A program made the position numbers and the translations under genes. The notes beneath the pieces were generated by a model, which saw nothing but the letters and a program-made list of their open reading frames with translations, was not told the origin of the DNA and did not search any database. Shown here piece after piece: positions 1 to 13,050 of a stretch of DNA of 64,000 nt (positions are counted from its first letter, which is position 1; each line of letters starts with the position of its first letter). The DNA is from Lingula anatina (lineage: Eukaryota > Brachiopoda > Lingulata > Lingulida > Lingulidae), in the NCBI RefSeq assembly GCF_001039355.2, contig NW_019775837.1, forward strand, positions 1 to 64,000, in the 5' to 3' direction.

Positions 1-1807
1 TCCCCCCCCCCCCCCATTATCATTATTACCTTTTCAAGTTATATGTAAATCAGTGCTATGAAACACAGGGTTGCACCCACATATACCCACAATTTGCCAC
101 TTTTTACTTGCTTTTGATGTAGAAGTGAAATAGTACTAGCAGTAAAATGTATTAACACCAATAAAAGAAGCTTTTCAGATAGCATCAGCTTTTAACATAT
201 ACTTTGAAAGCACATGGCCTTGTTTCAAGTCAATACACCTGTTCCGTGACCACAGCCGTTATCATCAAGATTTTATGACATGTCATATCTAACCTTACAC
301 AGTTCACTGATAGGTGGATACAAAGTTATATACCTGTGGTATCAATGAGCCCGCATTGGTGCAATATTATCCAGTATTGAAATAAGGAGAGCATGTACAA
401 TGCTGAAATCAGTCTGACTTAGTTTATAACCATTGGTGAAGTTATCTGCCTTTTTTTTTGTTCCTTTTTGAAAATTTAAACTGTTCAAATCTACCTTAAC
501 ATACCTATTTGTGTATGTATGTATATATATGCCAGTGTGTGTGTGTGTGTGTGTGTTGGAAGTAACACCTGTACTTGACTACAGGTTTATTTCCATGCAT
601 TACTCATATGTACATAACAGCTTATATAGATAACGCTGTGATGTATCTATAATTGCTATGATTGCTTTGGATTTCAGTCACAGCACCATCCAGTCTGAAA
701 AAATAGCTACATATTTTGAGGTCGAATTATAAATATTTCATCTGCATTTTGAACACTAATCAGAACCATTGTCATTGTCAATTGATGTGTCTTGTCACTT
801 TTTTACACTCATCAAATTATTATTGTTGTTTGAACCTTGATATACCCATATCAAAATAAAACAAGCATTGATACTACAAGGTGGAAATGAGAGAGGGAAG
901 CATGGTGACTGACAAACAAGTGGCTGTCTCAATTTCCTGCCATTTTTCAGTCAAATGCAATATTGTGACCAGATTACAGCTTGGACTAACTTTAACCCCT
1001 TGTTATCTGTTTGTTGAATCAGTATTTAATCATTACATGTATCAGAATCTGCATGGAGTCAAGCTACCTGATAACATAATATATGGCAAACACAGGAGGA
1101 CATGGGATCTCACAATGGAGATTCTTCTTCAACAGAAATAACATGTGGAATTCAGAAATTTTTTCCATGACTAACCATCTGTTTATTTTCTGTCTTTTGA
1201 GCGATATAAAAATTGCACTTTCCATACATGAACTGATATACAATTGTGCAGGTGCTTTTATCCGATTTGCCATACTAGCCACAGTTTTTCAGGAGTCCTG
1301 ACCCCTGGTGGTCACTAATTGACCATCATCATCATGACCCATGACACTGTAACCATGCTCCTGAATGCATATCTGATGTGTAATGTACATTTTAATGGGC
1401 AGCTCTTTCATTCCAGTGGGCGGCCATGAACACACAGTGATGACAGGTGAACTGATAAGTGTTGAAGGAAAAAGGCTGTACCAGACTACACAAGGAATCC
1501 AATATATCTTTAATTTTGTGAAAATCATTATGAGGTGATGTGCCCCCATTTTGGTAACTCCACCCTTAATCTTGAATTTATTCAATAAACAGACTTCGTA
1601 GTTATCAGTAAGCTTGTCACTAAGTATTTCCTTCACTTTCCTTCAAATTATGATGTTCATGGAATTTAACCTGTACTATTCTACAGAGACAGGGAAAAGA
1701 TGGTGCACCTACCATTTTATTATTTTTTTTAATAAAATCAAGACATTCAACAGTCATGATCTCTCACATAAACTAAGCAATACCAATCTTTCAGTTCAGA
1801 AACTTGT
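1..1807. other. Non-coding stretch, no gene seen
   Basis: The window opens with a run of 15 C residues. The rest is AT-rich sequence with a (GT)n microsatellite at about 535-556. Short open frames on both strands show no family motif and no convincing splice sites. I see nothing here that supports a gene. Confidence 0.6.
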
Positions 1808-3515
1808 TCTCTGCCTATTTATGCCTATTCTTTTCTATTTTAATGGGTTTGGGCTCTCTTTCAATATTTTATTTTCACATCGATACCCACATCATAGCAT
1901 CTAGTTTAACAAGGTGGAATTTTATCGCTTTAATTGAACTGTTTATTCTACAGTGGTTCTGACTTATCTGATCTCAGCTAGGTCCAGTTCACACACAGTT
2001 TTAGAAAATTTTGAAAACAGCCAGTTGGATCACAACCTGGTAACTTATACAAACTTTTTATGCCCTAAATTTCAACCTGAATGTACATGTACTAAGACCA
2101 TGTGTGAAAAGCAAATCCTGATCAATAATGGCCCAGACCCGCAGATCCAGAGACTTTACTTCATATTAACTACATAAATCTGAAGCGAATTAAGACTAGA
2201 TCACAGAAAATGATGTGTAAATACTCTCATACTTGTGTCACTGTTGTCTGGGTGTAAACCAAAGTAGATTCATGTGTGTGTTTGGGTGATAACTAGGTAT
2301 TTAAAGATAACCTTCAGGTCAGTTCTTGTCAAAGATTTGGATGTCTTGGATGGTGGGCCTTGTAGCATTAGTGAGCAGCTAAAACATTCTTTTCATCATT
2401 CTTCAAAATTAGAATAAATTCATAATCCAATTATCATTCAGTGTACTTAAACCACTGCAATTTTGGTCTTCACTTTTAAAAAATGAACTGTTGGTAAAAA
2501 GCATACTATCTTTCCTTTATATGAGGCAGAAGCATTATGTCACTGAATTTTTAGCCTGAGTCAAAAAATGGTCTGAAATTCAAGACAACTTTGGGACTGA
2601 AGTGCTCCTGCGAAACTGGCCCCTGGACCAATCTTGCACCTTGATGACCTCGAGGTCACACACCTGACTGGTCAGCGCACCTTATCCATGAAAAATCTGG
2701 TTTACATGTGGTCTTTGTGAGATTTATCAGTGTACACACAAGATAACTTGTGGCTGATCATCAGGTAGTATTAAACAGGTACAGGTAAACAGTTTTATAA
2801 CATTCGAGTGGGAGACCCCCCCTACCCTCTTTATTTGTTCCAACTTGAGAAATACTCCATTGCTTGGGTTTTGATCCACTTTTAGAACTTTTCCTTTTGA
2901 TTAAACCTGAAGATTACTTCAGTTTTTCAAAACAATGTATCCCAACCCAATTTCCTAGACAATCCTTTTGTCTGATCTGGACATAGTCTGATGTCATCAG
3001 GTAAGTTCCATTATATTTAATGTGTTTACATGTTTTCAAATCAGACATTTGTAAACAAGCTTTATCTACTATAAACATGTTTGTACTTCTTTAGTGTTTC
3101 TTCATTTTTCTTACTTTTTTTTTCTTATTTTACTTTCAAAACAAAGCATTTGTAGATGATCTCAAGGTTAAGCCCATGCTGTCAGCTCTTTGTGACACTA
3201 GTAACCTAAGCCCAGCAACCCTCGGCCTCTAAAGTGAAACCCTAGTCTCTTGAACAGACTCCTGTCAGGTAAACACCACTTATTTAAAGTACAGTAGTCG
3301 GGGCATACTGGCTTCTTTTTATCCCTTCAACTTTCTGTCCACCCCCAAAACCCCCAACCCCACCCCTACCCAAAAAGAAGAAAAAAAGAGAAATGATTAA
3401 ATGAAAATTTAAAAATCTCTTATGATTGATTTTAAGAATAGAATATATGAATGATTAACATTACCCAAAGAAACTGCCAAGGAACACTCCTAACCCTATG
3501 TTGAAGATACTGTAA
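1808..3515. repeat. Allelic copy 1 of a duplicated 1.7-kb block
   Basis: This 1708-bp block is repeated almost base for base at 3517-5202, in direct orientation and separated only by one n at 3516. The copies differ by scattered substitutions and small indels, for example around 2930, 3290 and 3400 against the matching sites in copy 2. The single n at the join and the allele-like divergence suggest two haplotypes placed end to end by the assembler rather than a biological tandem duplication. No coding function is seen. A 74-codon frame at 1953-2177 recurs in copy 2 only because the DNA does. Confidence 0.85.
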
Positions 3516-3516
3516 N
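3516..3516. other. Single-base assembly gap (n)
   Basis: One ambiguous base separates the two near-identical blocks. A lone n is how some scaffolders mark adjacent contigs with a predicted overlap that could not be merged, which fits divergent alleles. Confidence 0.8.
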
Positions 3517-5202
3517 TCTCTGCCTATTTATGCCTATTCTTTTCTATTTTAATGGGTTTGGGCTCTCTTTCAATATTTTATTTTCACATCGATACCCACA
3601 TCATAGCATCTAGTTTAACAAGGTGGAATTTTATCGCTTTAATTGAACTGTTTATTCTACAGTGGTTCTGACTTATCTGATCTCAGCTAGGTCCAGTTCA
3701 CACACAGTTTTAGAAAATTTTGAAAACAGCCAGTTGGATCACAACCTGGTAACTTATACAAACTTTTTATGCCCTAAATTTCAACCTGAATGTACATGTA
3801 CTAAGACCATGTGTGAAAAGCAAATCCTGATCAATAATGGCCCAGACCCGCAGATCCAGAGACTTTACTTCATATTAACTTCATAAATCTGAAGCGAATT
3901 AAGACTAGATCACAGAAAATGATGTGTAAATACTCTCATACTTGTGTCACTGTTGTCTGGGTGTAAACCAAAGTAGATTCATGTGTGTGTTTGGGTGATA
4001 ACTAGGTATTTAAAGATAACCTTCAGGTCAGTTCTTGTCAAAGATTTGGATGTCTTGGATGGTGGGCCTTGTAGCATTAGTGAGCAGCTAAAACATTCTT
4101 TTCATCATTCTTCAAAATTAGAATAAATTCATAATCCAATTATCATTCAGTGTACTTAAACCACTGCAATTTTGGTCTTCACTTTTAAAAAATGAACTGT
4201 TGGTAAAAAGCATACTATCTTTCCTTTATATGAGGCAGAAGCATTATGTCACTGAATTTTTAGCCTGAGTCAAAAAATGGTCTGAAATTCAAGACAACTT
4301 TGGGACTGAAGTGCTCCTGCGAAACTGGCCCCTGGACCAATCTTGCACCTTGATGACCTCGAGGTCACACACCTGACTGGTCAGCGCACCTTATCCATGA
4401 AAAATCTGGTTTACATGTGGTCTTTGTGAGATTTATCAGTGTACACACAAGATAACTTGTGGCTGATCATCAGGTAGTATTAAACAGGTACAGGTAAACA
4501 GTTTTATAACATTCGAGTGGGAGACCCCCCCTACCCTCTTTATTTGTTCCAACTTGAGAAATACTCCATTGATTGGGTTTTGATCCACTTTTAGAACTTT
4601 TCCTTTTGATTAAACCTGAAGATTACTTCACCTTTGTCAGTTTCTAAAACCATGTATCCCAACCCAATTTCCTAGACAATCTTTTTGTCTGATCTGGACA
4701 TAGTCTGATGTCATCAGGTAAGTTCCATTATATTTAATGTGTTTACATGTTTTCAAATCAGACATTTGTAAACAAGCTTTATCCACTATAAACATGTTTG
4801 TACTTCTTTAGTGTTTCTTCATTTTTCTTACTTTTTTTCTTATTTTACTTTCAAAACAAAGCATTTGTAGATGATCTCAAGGTTAAGCCCCATGCTGTCA
4901 GCTCTTTGTGACACTAGTAACCTAAGCCCGGCAACCCTCAGCCTCTAAAGTGAAACCCTAGTCTCTTGAACAGACTCCTGTCAGGTAAACACCACTTATT
5001 TAAAGTAGTTGGGGCATACTGGCTACTTTTTATCCCTTCAACTTTCTGTCCACCCCCACAACCCCCAACCCTTACCCCTACCCAAAAAGAGAAAAAAAGA
5101 GAAATAATTAAATGAAAATGTAGAATAGAATATATGAATGATTAACATTACCCAAAGAAACTGCCAAGGAACACTCCTAACCCTATGTTGAAGATACTGT
5201 AA
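3517..5202. repeat. Allelic copy 2 of the duplicated 1.7-kb block
   Basis: This is the second copy of 1808-3515, about 22 bp shorter through small indels in homopolymer and A-rich tracts near 4820, 5090 and 5115. Unlike copy 1 it runs smoothly into unique sequence after 5202, while copy 1 is continuous with unique sequence before 1808. That is the pattern expected of two haplotypes joined in series. Confidence 0.85.
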
Positions 5203-6276
5203 TCTTATACCTTACAAGAGGATTTCAGGGTTGGACGTAAAAAAAGAACTGGTAACCAGACACCACCTAATTTCCTTTCAATAACACTGATAGTAGCAGA
5301 CAGTGTTTTGTAGTTCACAGCAGAGGTGAGATACAACCAAACTTTTCAGGAAGCTCACAGGTGTAGATGTGTCAGAGTGCATTGAAGCCTGTCAGAGCCC
5401 TTGTTCTGGAAAGTAAACCCCTGTGTAAAACTTTAACACATAGAAACCATGGTGTGCTTATGACATGCATTTGTGTAGGTGTCCTGATCATATTCGTACA
5501 CCATATGGGTTGTTTATTGTGAAATAAAACTACACCATTTGTTATAGATAAGGAATTTTCTTTTGGATATTTGCTATTTACTATACATACTGTAGTGTAA
5601 ACACTGATGGGTCCAGGACTTTGCTACAGAGGTGGAAGGGGGGGGGGGGAGGATAACAAATGTTTGTCTTGCTTTGCTGTAAATCTGCAAATATTGAATA
5701 ATTGGAAACAGGGAAAATCCACTTTAATATGCAAGACACAGTGTCGGGGAGAAAAAATTGATGGGCAATAAGGGTAAGAGGAAACCGCCATAGCAGAGGG
5801 GGTGGGGCATGTGATAAATTGTGTCAACCCCCTGGAGCTGTCTCTGATTGAAGACCAAACTGTAGAGAGCCTTGCCATAGGAGTGTACTATTTTGGTGCA
5901 GCAAGGTCTCCCTAACTACCCACATTCTTTGTTAGACATAAATTGAATTTCATGAACATGAACAGCTTCCAAATTCTTTAAACATTAGAAATTGTACCGT
6001 CCTATTTTTTATAAGCATTCCTTATTTAATGAAGCCTTTCATTGAGAACGATCAGTCACCACACGAAAACCACATATAAATGTGGTGAGCACATGGCCAC
6101 AAGATGATACATTGGACACAGTGTACTGTATCCTAGGACTTCACACAGGGATATACTGAGAACACAGCTACTGTGTGTGAAGGAAATTTTAATGGACACC
6201 AAAACAGATATATTTCATTACTTGCGTATACCCCCTCCCCCATCATCAACCAACATCAACCCTAACATGCAAGTGT

Positions 6277-6325
<49 letters not shown>

Positions 6326-8682
6326 CATTTTTTTGCATAAGTTTATCACCATATCACATTATAACTAAAACTGTTCAGATTCAATATTTACACCACCTAA
6401 TAATTACTTAGCACAAAGAGCAATGGTTTTGTCATCATGTCATACATTTTGGTGCCATCTCCTCAGAAATGATTAGCAATCTTATTATGCGAATCTTAAG
6501 AAGTTATCAAGCTCTCAGGCTTGCCCAGAAGACAATCGCCCAAGTGTTATGTTCTGAATGGGAGTAAAAGCTGATTACAAATTAAAAAAAAAAAACACTG
6601 ACAGTGGCTAACCACAGCATGGTGGGTTCACTCTTGTACCAGATTTCTGATGTAACTTGACAGCACTAAACATGCAATGCTATGTTGTCTTGACAACAGT
6701 GGTTTAAGTGACTAAACAATTCTGTTCAAGTACAAACATTCATGTCTCCATTTCAACTTTGAAGTGTATAAGCAAAAAACATTAAGATTCCATCCGTACA
6801 CAAAAATAATTCTGCTTATAATTCAAGAGTTCACATAAATATTTTTTGAAGAGAAGAATAGGTCTGTGATATTTCAAGTAATTAAGTCTTTAAAAATCTA
6901 AATATTTTAGTGAAGGTAAATTTTCAGAAACAAACTGTGTATGCTAAACTTATATTTAAACTTTGCAAATATTTGTGACTGGTGCAAAAAGGAATTGTTT
7001 TTATAAATATAATGGAATATGTGAAGAGACAGCCAATCACGTGGATTTCATTCCATCATCTTCAGTCCATAGCTACAAGTGCATTATTGCCCAGCTTGTG
7101 TTTATCTAGTTTATTTACATTTTTAAGAAAATGCAAAAACAATATTATTTGTGCTCTTTTTAAAGTGGTCTGAGAGTGCAAGTGATACAGTACACCAGTT
7201 GTGCATTTATACACTTACTCTACATCACCCAGAAAGAGGAATGCAAACAAACAAAATTCCCCTTAAAATTACTTCAGATCATTTTTAACTTCCAACAGCT
7301 GAGCACAGAGTTCCATTCCTGAAACCACTATAAAGCAGCTACTATATAGGCTTAATTGTCACCAGACAAACAGATCAAACAGAGAACACCACTGTCCATT
7401 GAATTAGTTGGCTATATTACAGAGTTGACAAAATCTGGAAATGGAAAAATAGGTCAAGTCTGAAAAAGTGTTTGAAACAGTAATGGAGCTACTGAGCTAA
7501 AAGAAAAAAAACGGGGGTCACATTAAGTTATCTGGTCTTGTGGCACTGGCACAAGTTTAACTTAAGTTTTAAGTTGGAACAGATATAAATGTGCCTCAAG
7601 ACCCTCAATCATGATTGTTTTTGATACCATTTCAGCTGGTCCTTGAATCCAGGTGGGCGAAGAACTGAAAGCCTCAAGTAAAAGGTGATGACAGGATACA
7701 CGACCACCTGGGACTGTTTCTATTATCTCTCGCCACAATCCGAGAGCAGAAATCAATTTCAACAAAAACAGACGTTGCTGTTTGAACAGATTTGTCCAAC
7801 AAAATAGATTGTCTCTCTCAGGATTATTGATTAGGTTTCTCTTGGAATGGCATGGAAATCAAGGAAACTCCGAGAGGGATGGACCCCAAGGATTTGTTTT
7901 ATGTGCCACACCCTATTTGTTAGGTGCAGTTCACACTGAGCAACACTAACAGTACACTTGAACTTGCCTTACAATTTGACTTTGATTAAGGAAAATAGTT
8001 TCATTAAATATGTAAACAGTTTTAGAGATTCAGAAGTAATCCTGTCTTCATTAATTAAGGTGGTCAAAAAGGGGCTGCGCTACTGTATGGTGTGACTTAG
8101 ATATGAAGCCTAAAATAAGCTCCCCTGACAAATACATAAAATGTGCCATAAGACCATTACATCCAGACCAAGAATTGACAAATTTTTTTACCCACCAAGA
8201 CAAAGAAAAACCCTGGACACGATATTGTGTAACAAGTTTGAAACAGCTTAATTACTACTATGATGTCCTCGGTTTCTGGGGAATAGATTCCCAGGGAAGA
8301 ACAGAGCCTGATGTGTGTCAATATTTGAAGGGTTTGATGAGTGCATTCACTCAGTGTGTGCTGTACCTGAGTATGTGACATTTACACAGGTATGGGAATG
8401 TCCAGGAGTATCCTGTTACACTTATGCGACATATGCCCTGATAGAGTTACAGAAGGTCCATTCTCCAAGAAACTAGCGTTTTTCGTAGACTGATCCAACT
8501 TCACTCTCGCTGAATGCAATCAGTTTAACAGCTTAATATGCCCCCTCTTGTTTCTAGGTACTTGTATAATTTCAAGCTTTTTTGTATTCCCACAGAGTTT
8601 GTTCAATCTGCATAGAACAACATTAGTACATTTTCATTAGGAAAGATCCCAGATCCCTAGAAACTAATCAACACTTGTCAGC
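5203..8682. other. Non-coding stretch, no gene seen
   Basis: This is AT-rich sequence with a poly-G tract near 5640 and a compound (CA)n(GA)n microsatellite at about 6277-6326. A 91-codon frame at 8103-8378 has an unremarkable composition, no recognisable motif and no splice context, so I do not call it a gene. Confidence 0.5.
6277..6326. repeat. (CA)n(GA)n microsatellite
   Basis: A run of CA dinucleotides of about 34 bp is followed directly by about 15 bp of GA dinucleotides. Confidence 0.95.
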
Positions 8683-8901
8683 ATGCTGCACAAAAGGATT
8701 CTGTTGCATCTTTTTGTGATGGTGGCAAGTATGAACCAAGTCACTGCTAATGGCAAATGTGTTAAAGTAAAAAGTGGATTCGAATGTGTTTGCTCCTATG
8801 CTCACTATGGCACATTAACCCAGGACATTAACAATGTTTCAATTGAAATTCCAAAACAAAACCGTAAGGTCCGGTTCAATCTAAAGCAGCAGTCTTTTTA
8901 A
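8683..8901 (+). CDS. Small ORF with signal-like leader and half an EGF-like motif (uncertain)
   Basis: This is a 72-codon frame. Residues 1-22 form a basic then hydrophobic leader ending in VTA, resembling a signal peptide. Residues 23-53 follow with an N-G-K-C start, then S-G-F-E-C-V-C (Cys26, Cys35, Cys37), a Tyr-Gly at 42-43 and D-I-N-N-V-S at 48-53. This order resembles the second half of a calcium-binding EGF repeat plus the start of the next (DIN-x-CS in the family), but the first two cysteines and the final one are absent. It could be a small secreted peptide, a decayed EGF exon or chance. No splice partners are evident. Confidence 0.25.
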   Translation: MLHKRILLHLFVMVASMNQVTANGKCVKVKSGFECVCSYAHYGTLTQDINNVSIEIPKQNRKVRFNLKQQSF

Positions 8902-11900
8902 ATACAAGCCCCTTCTCAAGTTAAGTGTTTCACACATAAAATGGGTCCAGGTATAGTTGTAATACACCACCGTGTATAAGGCGGTTCATGTGCAAGAACT
9001 CTGACAGTTTGAAGTATATGCCAGCACTTGGTTTACACACCTTTATCACCTGACAGGTAAAGGCAAGAGATGCTGGTGTTCTCTATCACCTTCCATTACT
9101 ACAGTTATGTAACAACCATTGCATGTCTCTCAATTATCGTGCTGTCAGACACATGAGGAGAAACTGAAGACATTTCTAGCAACTTTGAACAAGCTGTGAC
9201 ATAATAAATATTCTGTTTGTGTGACAATTGCTGTGGTTTCAGGCACCTACGAACTATGAACAGGTACTTGTGCTAACAGATTATCACATGATTTGACATC
9301 CAAGAGACTAGGTGTAGCTAATAATCCTCACTCAGACACTCTCAGTATGAAGCACTCCCCATTATTTTCATATATGGCATGCTTGTTGTTGACTGCATTA
9401 CTTCGGGCAGTGAATTTTTTATTCATGAAAAACAGACAGGCTTGCTCAGTTTGCACTTTAGTCTATACAGTAATTTTTAGGAACATGTGTGATGTTATGA
9501 GAGGGTCCTGTCCACACTATACTTGTTATATAGATCGACCATGATGGCCATAGTTGCCAGTCACCTCAGATATCATGTAGCTGGCTCTTCTCAGTGGTCA
9601 TTGATTGATCACAGGAGATTTGAGTGGTCAGCGTGAAAGTGATCGATGTCTGCAAATGCAAGGACTGTTATACATCCTTAGTAAATGTAAAGGGATTTAA
9701 ATGTAGTATTTGCCCTGTTGATGCAAACTTAAGGAGAAGTGCTTGTTTTAGGATTAGTCTGGAATAGATAAGCATACTGTAGTAAGACACTTTACATTAT
9801 TTATGTGGTTACATCTTTGTTATGTTAACTTTAATTCATCGATATAATTTAACACGCATAAATATACTGGTTAGCTGCAAATATTGGGCCTACTCTAATG
9901 TATGGCATCTTTCTTACATAATTATATCATAAGCCACTTTATAGTTGACTCCAACCTGTGCTTTCTTACTTCTCTTGGTTCTGAAATGTTAGGAGGGTAA
10001 CTGAAACAGCCTTTAGCATGCACATGAAGGCATTTTAACAAACTCACCTAATGACAAGTGTGAAAAATATAAATCGTATCATTTTCTTAATGTTGTGTTT
10101 TACATGTGCTAATGATTGTAACATCTGTGTTTTACAAGTCAATCTCCATGTAAGTTTCTGGATGGTGACAGAGTACTTCCTTCCCATGATAAAACACCAC
10201 AGGTGTCTGCCAGTGTCACCCTGTGTCTAAAAGATTGCTACCATCTATTATCACCTGGATGCCCCTACCATTTGCCTACCCTTTACCAAGGGCCACAGAT
10301 TGATTTTTCACTACATTTTCACAGATATGTCTCTAGCTAAATGATAAAACTTTTCTACACTGTGTTAGAGAAATTTGCACAATAGTATCTGTGACCCTGG
10401 TAGAGGGTACCATTTTCTAGTATTCAATGATTGAAAGCGCTGTTTCTCTGAGTTTTGGGGAATACTGGAAACTCATCTATGTTTTCCACATGTCTCTACC
10501 ACTTCTAGTATCCAGTAACTTGAAACAACAGAGACTTGCTGATAACAGAAGCCAGTTTCCAAAAATCACTGAATCTCAGGGTACCAACCAATACTGACAA
10601 GATTGATGCTGTGATGGATTCCTTTTGACACACCACCACTTAGATATACTTCCTATATTTCCTAGATCATTCTTGGTATAATCCTTCAGTGACTTTTCTG
10701 TGATTCACAAGTTCATTGTGTAAAACATTCTTAGAAACTGGAAGGTACTGGTGTTTTGACTTTTTTATTCAGATTGTGACCTGTTCTGGAATGATTGATT
10801 GATTAGTCAGTGAGTAATTGTTCAGTATTATCCAAAGATGTTTCAATTTAATCTGATAATATTGTTTGAAAATGTGCAGCTTTTCATGAAAGGAAACACA
10901 GAGAACCTGCATTTAAATCGTCTACTTTGATTAAAACCACACAGGTTGAATTCTGATTATATCTTTGTCCCCAGTGGCAGAAACTGTTGTGCAATAAGCT
11001 TCAGTTTGCAGTATTCCTTATTCACTTTCTGAAATTCTGATACAATTTTTAATTCTAAGAAGTGAGATCTGACAATTGCTGATACATTTGCTTTTCCGAT
11101 CCCTCTTAAAATGTTTTGTCTAGGTATTTTTGTACAAATGCCCCCCCCCCCCAATCCCATGGGGCAAATCGCCTACCTCAATGTTATCAAGCCTAATTGA
11201 CTTATCGCTCTTATATCACCTCACTACTGATACGCCAAATTTATTTTGACAGCTCGTCTACTTCTTACAGACTGGGCACACTTCAAAAATAATCATAATC
11301 ACATGCCTCATTAACTCTTGGCCACTTGATGTCCAGTCGGGGCACCTGCTAAATGTCCACTGGCTATTAATAAATCTGTGTCTGGCCAGACATTACGCCA
11401 CAAAGTTCAGATCAGGTCGGAAACGCGTGCACAGAGTTCAAGATATTACTGAAACACTTCAATCATAAACATTTGCCGTTTTCACCAATATCTTTAACCC
11501 AGGGTGTGTTATTGTTTATTTTGGATTTAGGCCCTACTGCTGATCATTTTGAAAACAGGTTAACGATCCTCCCCTCGACCTTTATCGCGTAAAAAATAAT
11601 TATTTCTTCCCTTTTTTTGTTTCAGTGTTTTAAAGTCAAATTTTAATGGATACGAGTCTCCCTTTCTACCTCTATTACGTTTCACAGCACGACACGTGTT
11701 TTAATAAAGTAAAAAGTGTCAACTTTATCAGTTCCCTCGTTCAGAAAAGAAACGGAGATTTTTATAATCACATTTGTCTTCATATATCCTCTGCCATGTT
11801 ATCGCACCTATTTAAACCCAAGATGGTGAATAGAAACATTTCTGTCGACGTAGTCTCGCTGACAACGATGAAATTTTCATAAGTTTGCTATTTACAAACA

Positions 11901-12580
11901 GTTTGGCTTAATGACACTCCTAAAGACGGGATAGAATGACCTAGATTAACTGTGAATAGACTCTTTACAAAAATTACACATACAGTGGTATTTAAATGAC
12001 ATGAGACACGTTCATATTTTTGTCGGCCCCCAATATTTTCTGCATGAAAGGTATCAGGACGATGCACGATTATTCTAACATTAGATGTTGAGTACTACTT
12101 GACCCTCAAGTGAGAAATTGACAATATTAACATAAATTTCATTCCAACTTTCTTTCAAGTCCTTACACAAAAGGACTGTTGAGAGTTTGTGGCATTTATT
12201 GGGCAAGTTGATGAATTAATCTGCAAACCGCACGGATCAAAAGCATCCCAACTAACGTTTTATTTCAAAGTCGTGCCCTGTTCTTAAATTGGTTAATTTG
12301 GGTGATTTATTCTGACAGAATTGTTATCCCGTTTGTTTCGTACGTTCGTGAGAGGATTCTGGCTACAAAATGCGTAGGTATTATCTACTTCTTATTTTCG
12401 CCATCCGTTTTCTGTACCTTTCGTCAGCGATTGTTTTGTTTTTTTTCATTTTATCCTCATTATATCTAACAAATGCAGGTTTGTCTTAGCGGCAATTTCA
12501 GACCTTCATATATTTTTATTTATTTTTTAATTACATAATTTAATTGTATACATATGTCATGAAAATGAAGCTAGCGTTAA
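8902..12580. other. Non-coding stretch, no gene seen
   Basis: This AT-rich interval has only short unsupported frames. A poly-C tract lies near 11142-11153. I see no repeats with clear ends, RNA gene or splice-supported exon. Confidence 0.5.
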
Positions 12581-13050
12581 CTTAAGAAATCCCCGAAGAT
12601 CAACCTAGGGATTTATACGGAAGATTGTAATTCGCTTTCTCACCGTTTATCAGTCTGCGGACACGGTCATGGGTGCCACAGTATCTGTCGTAGGAGTCAG
12701 ATAGATGCCGCCCGATATCATAGCGGCACAGCGAGAACACAGATCAGACATTGGTGTCGATACGGGCTATCAGAAACATTACTCATTACCAGAAATGGGA
12801 CAGTTTACACTTTAGATAGAGGTTCGATGAACGTACTGTGCAGAGCGAGGGGATCAAGGATCGGAACCGTTCCCGATGAAATGATACCCAGGTGCACCCT
12901 GCGTATGAGAAGTTACTGGGACATAGTTTCCATTGTGAGCATGGTTTTGCCGTGCCCAGTGCTATTACTTATAGAGATCAGTTTCCAGGAATCTCTGAAA
13001 CTCAGGATGGCCGTGTGGAAATGGCGGAAGACTTGAAGCAGAAACATTAG
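12581..13050 (+). pseudogene. Possible coding relic of unknown family
   Basis: This interval is more GC-rich than its surroundings. One frame is open from 12581 to 13036 (151 codons, first ATG of note at 12827). The other two plus-strand frames also carry long protein-like stretches: one starts at ATG 12705 and runs to a stop near 12815, and another runs from 12880 to the stop at 13048-13050 with a balanced composition. Protein-like sequence spread over shifting frames with few stops can indicate an old coding sequence broken by indels. I recognise no family and no splice sites that rescue it, so this is a weak call. Confidence 0.18.

Noticed and set aside
1953-3886. The same 74-codon frame at 1953-2177 and 3662-3886, looking like a conserved repeated gene
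   Set aside because: The frames lie in allelic copies of the same DNA, so their similarity is not evidence of selection. No motif is present.
8103-8378. 91-codon plus-strand frame
   Set aside because: Length is within chance for this composition; no motif, splice support or repeat relation.
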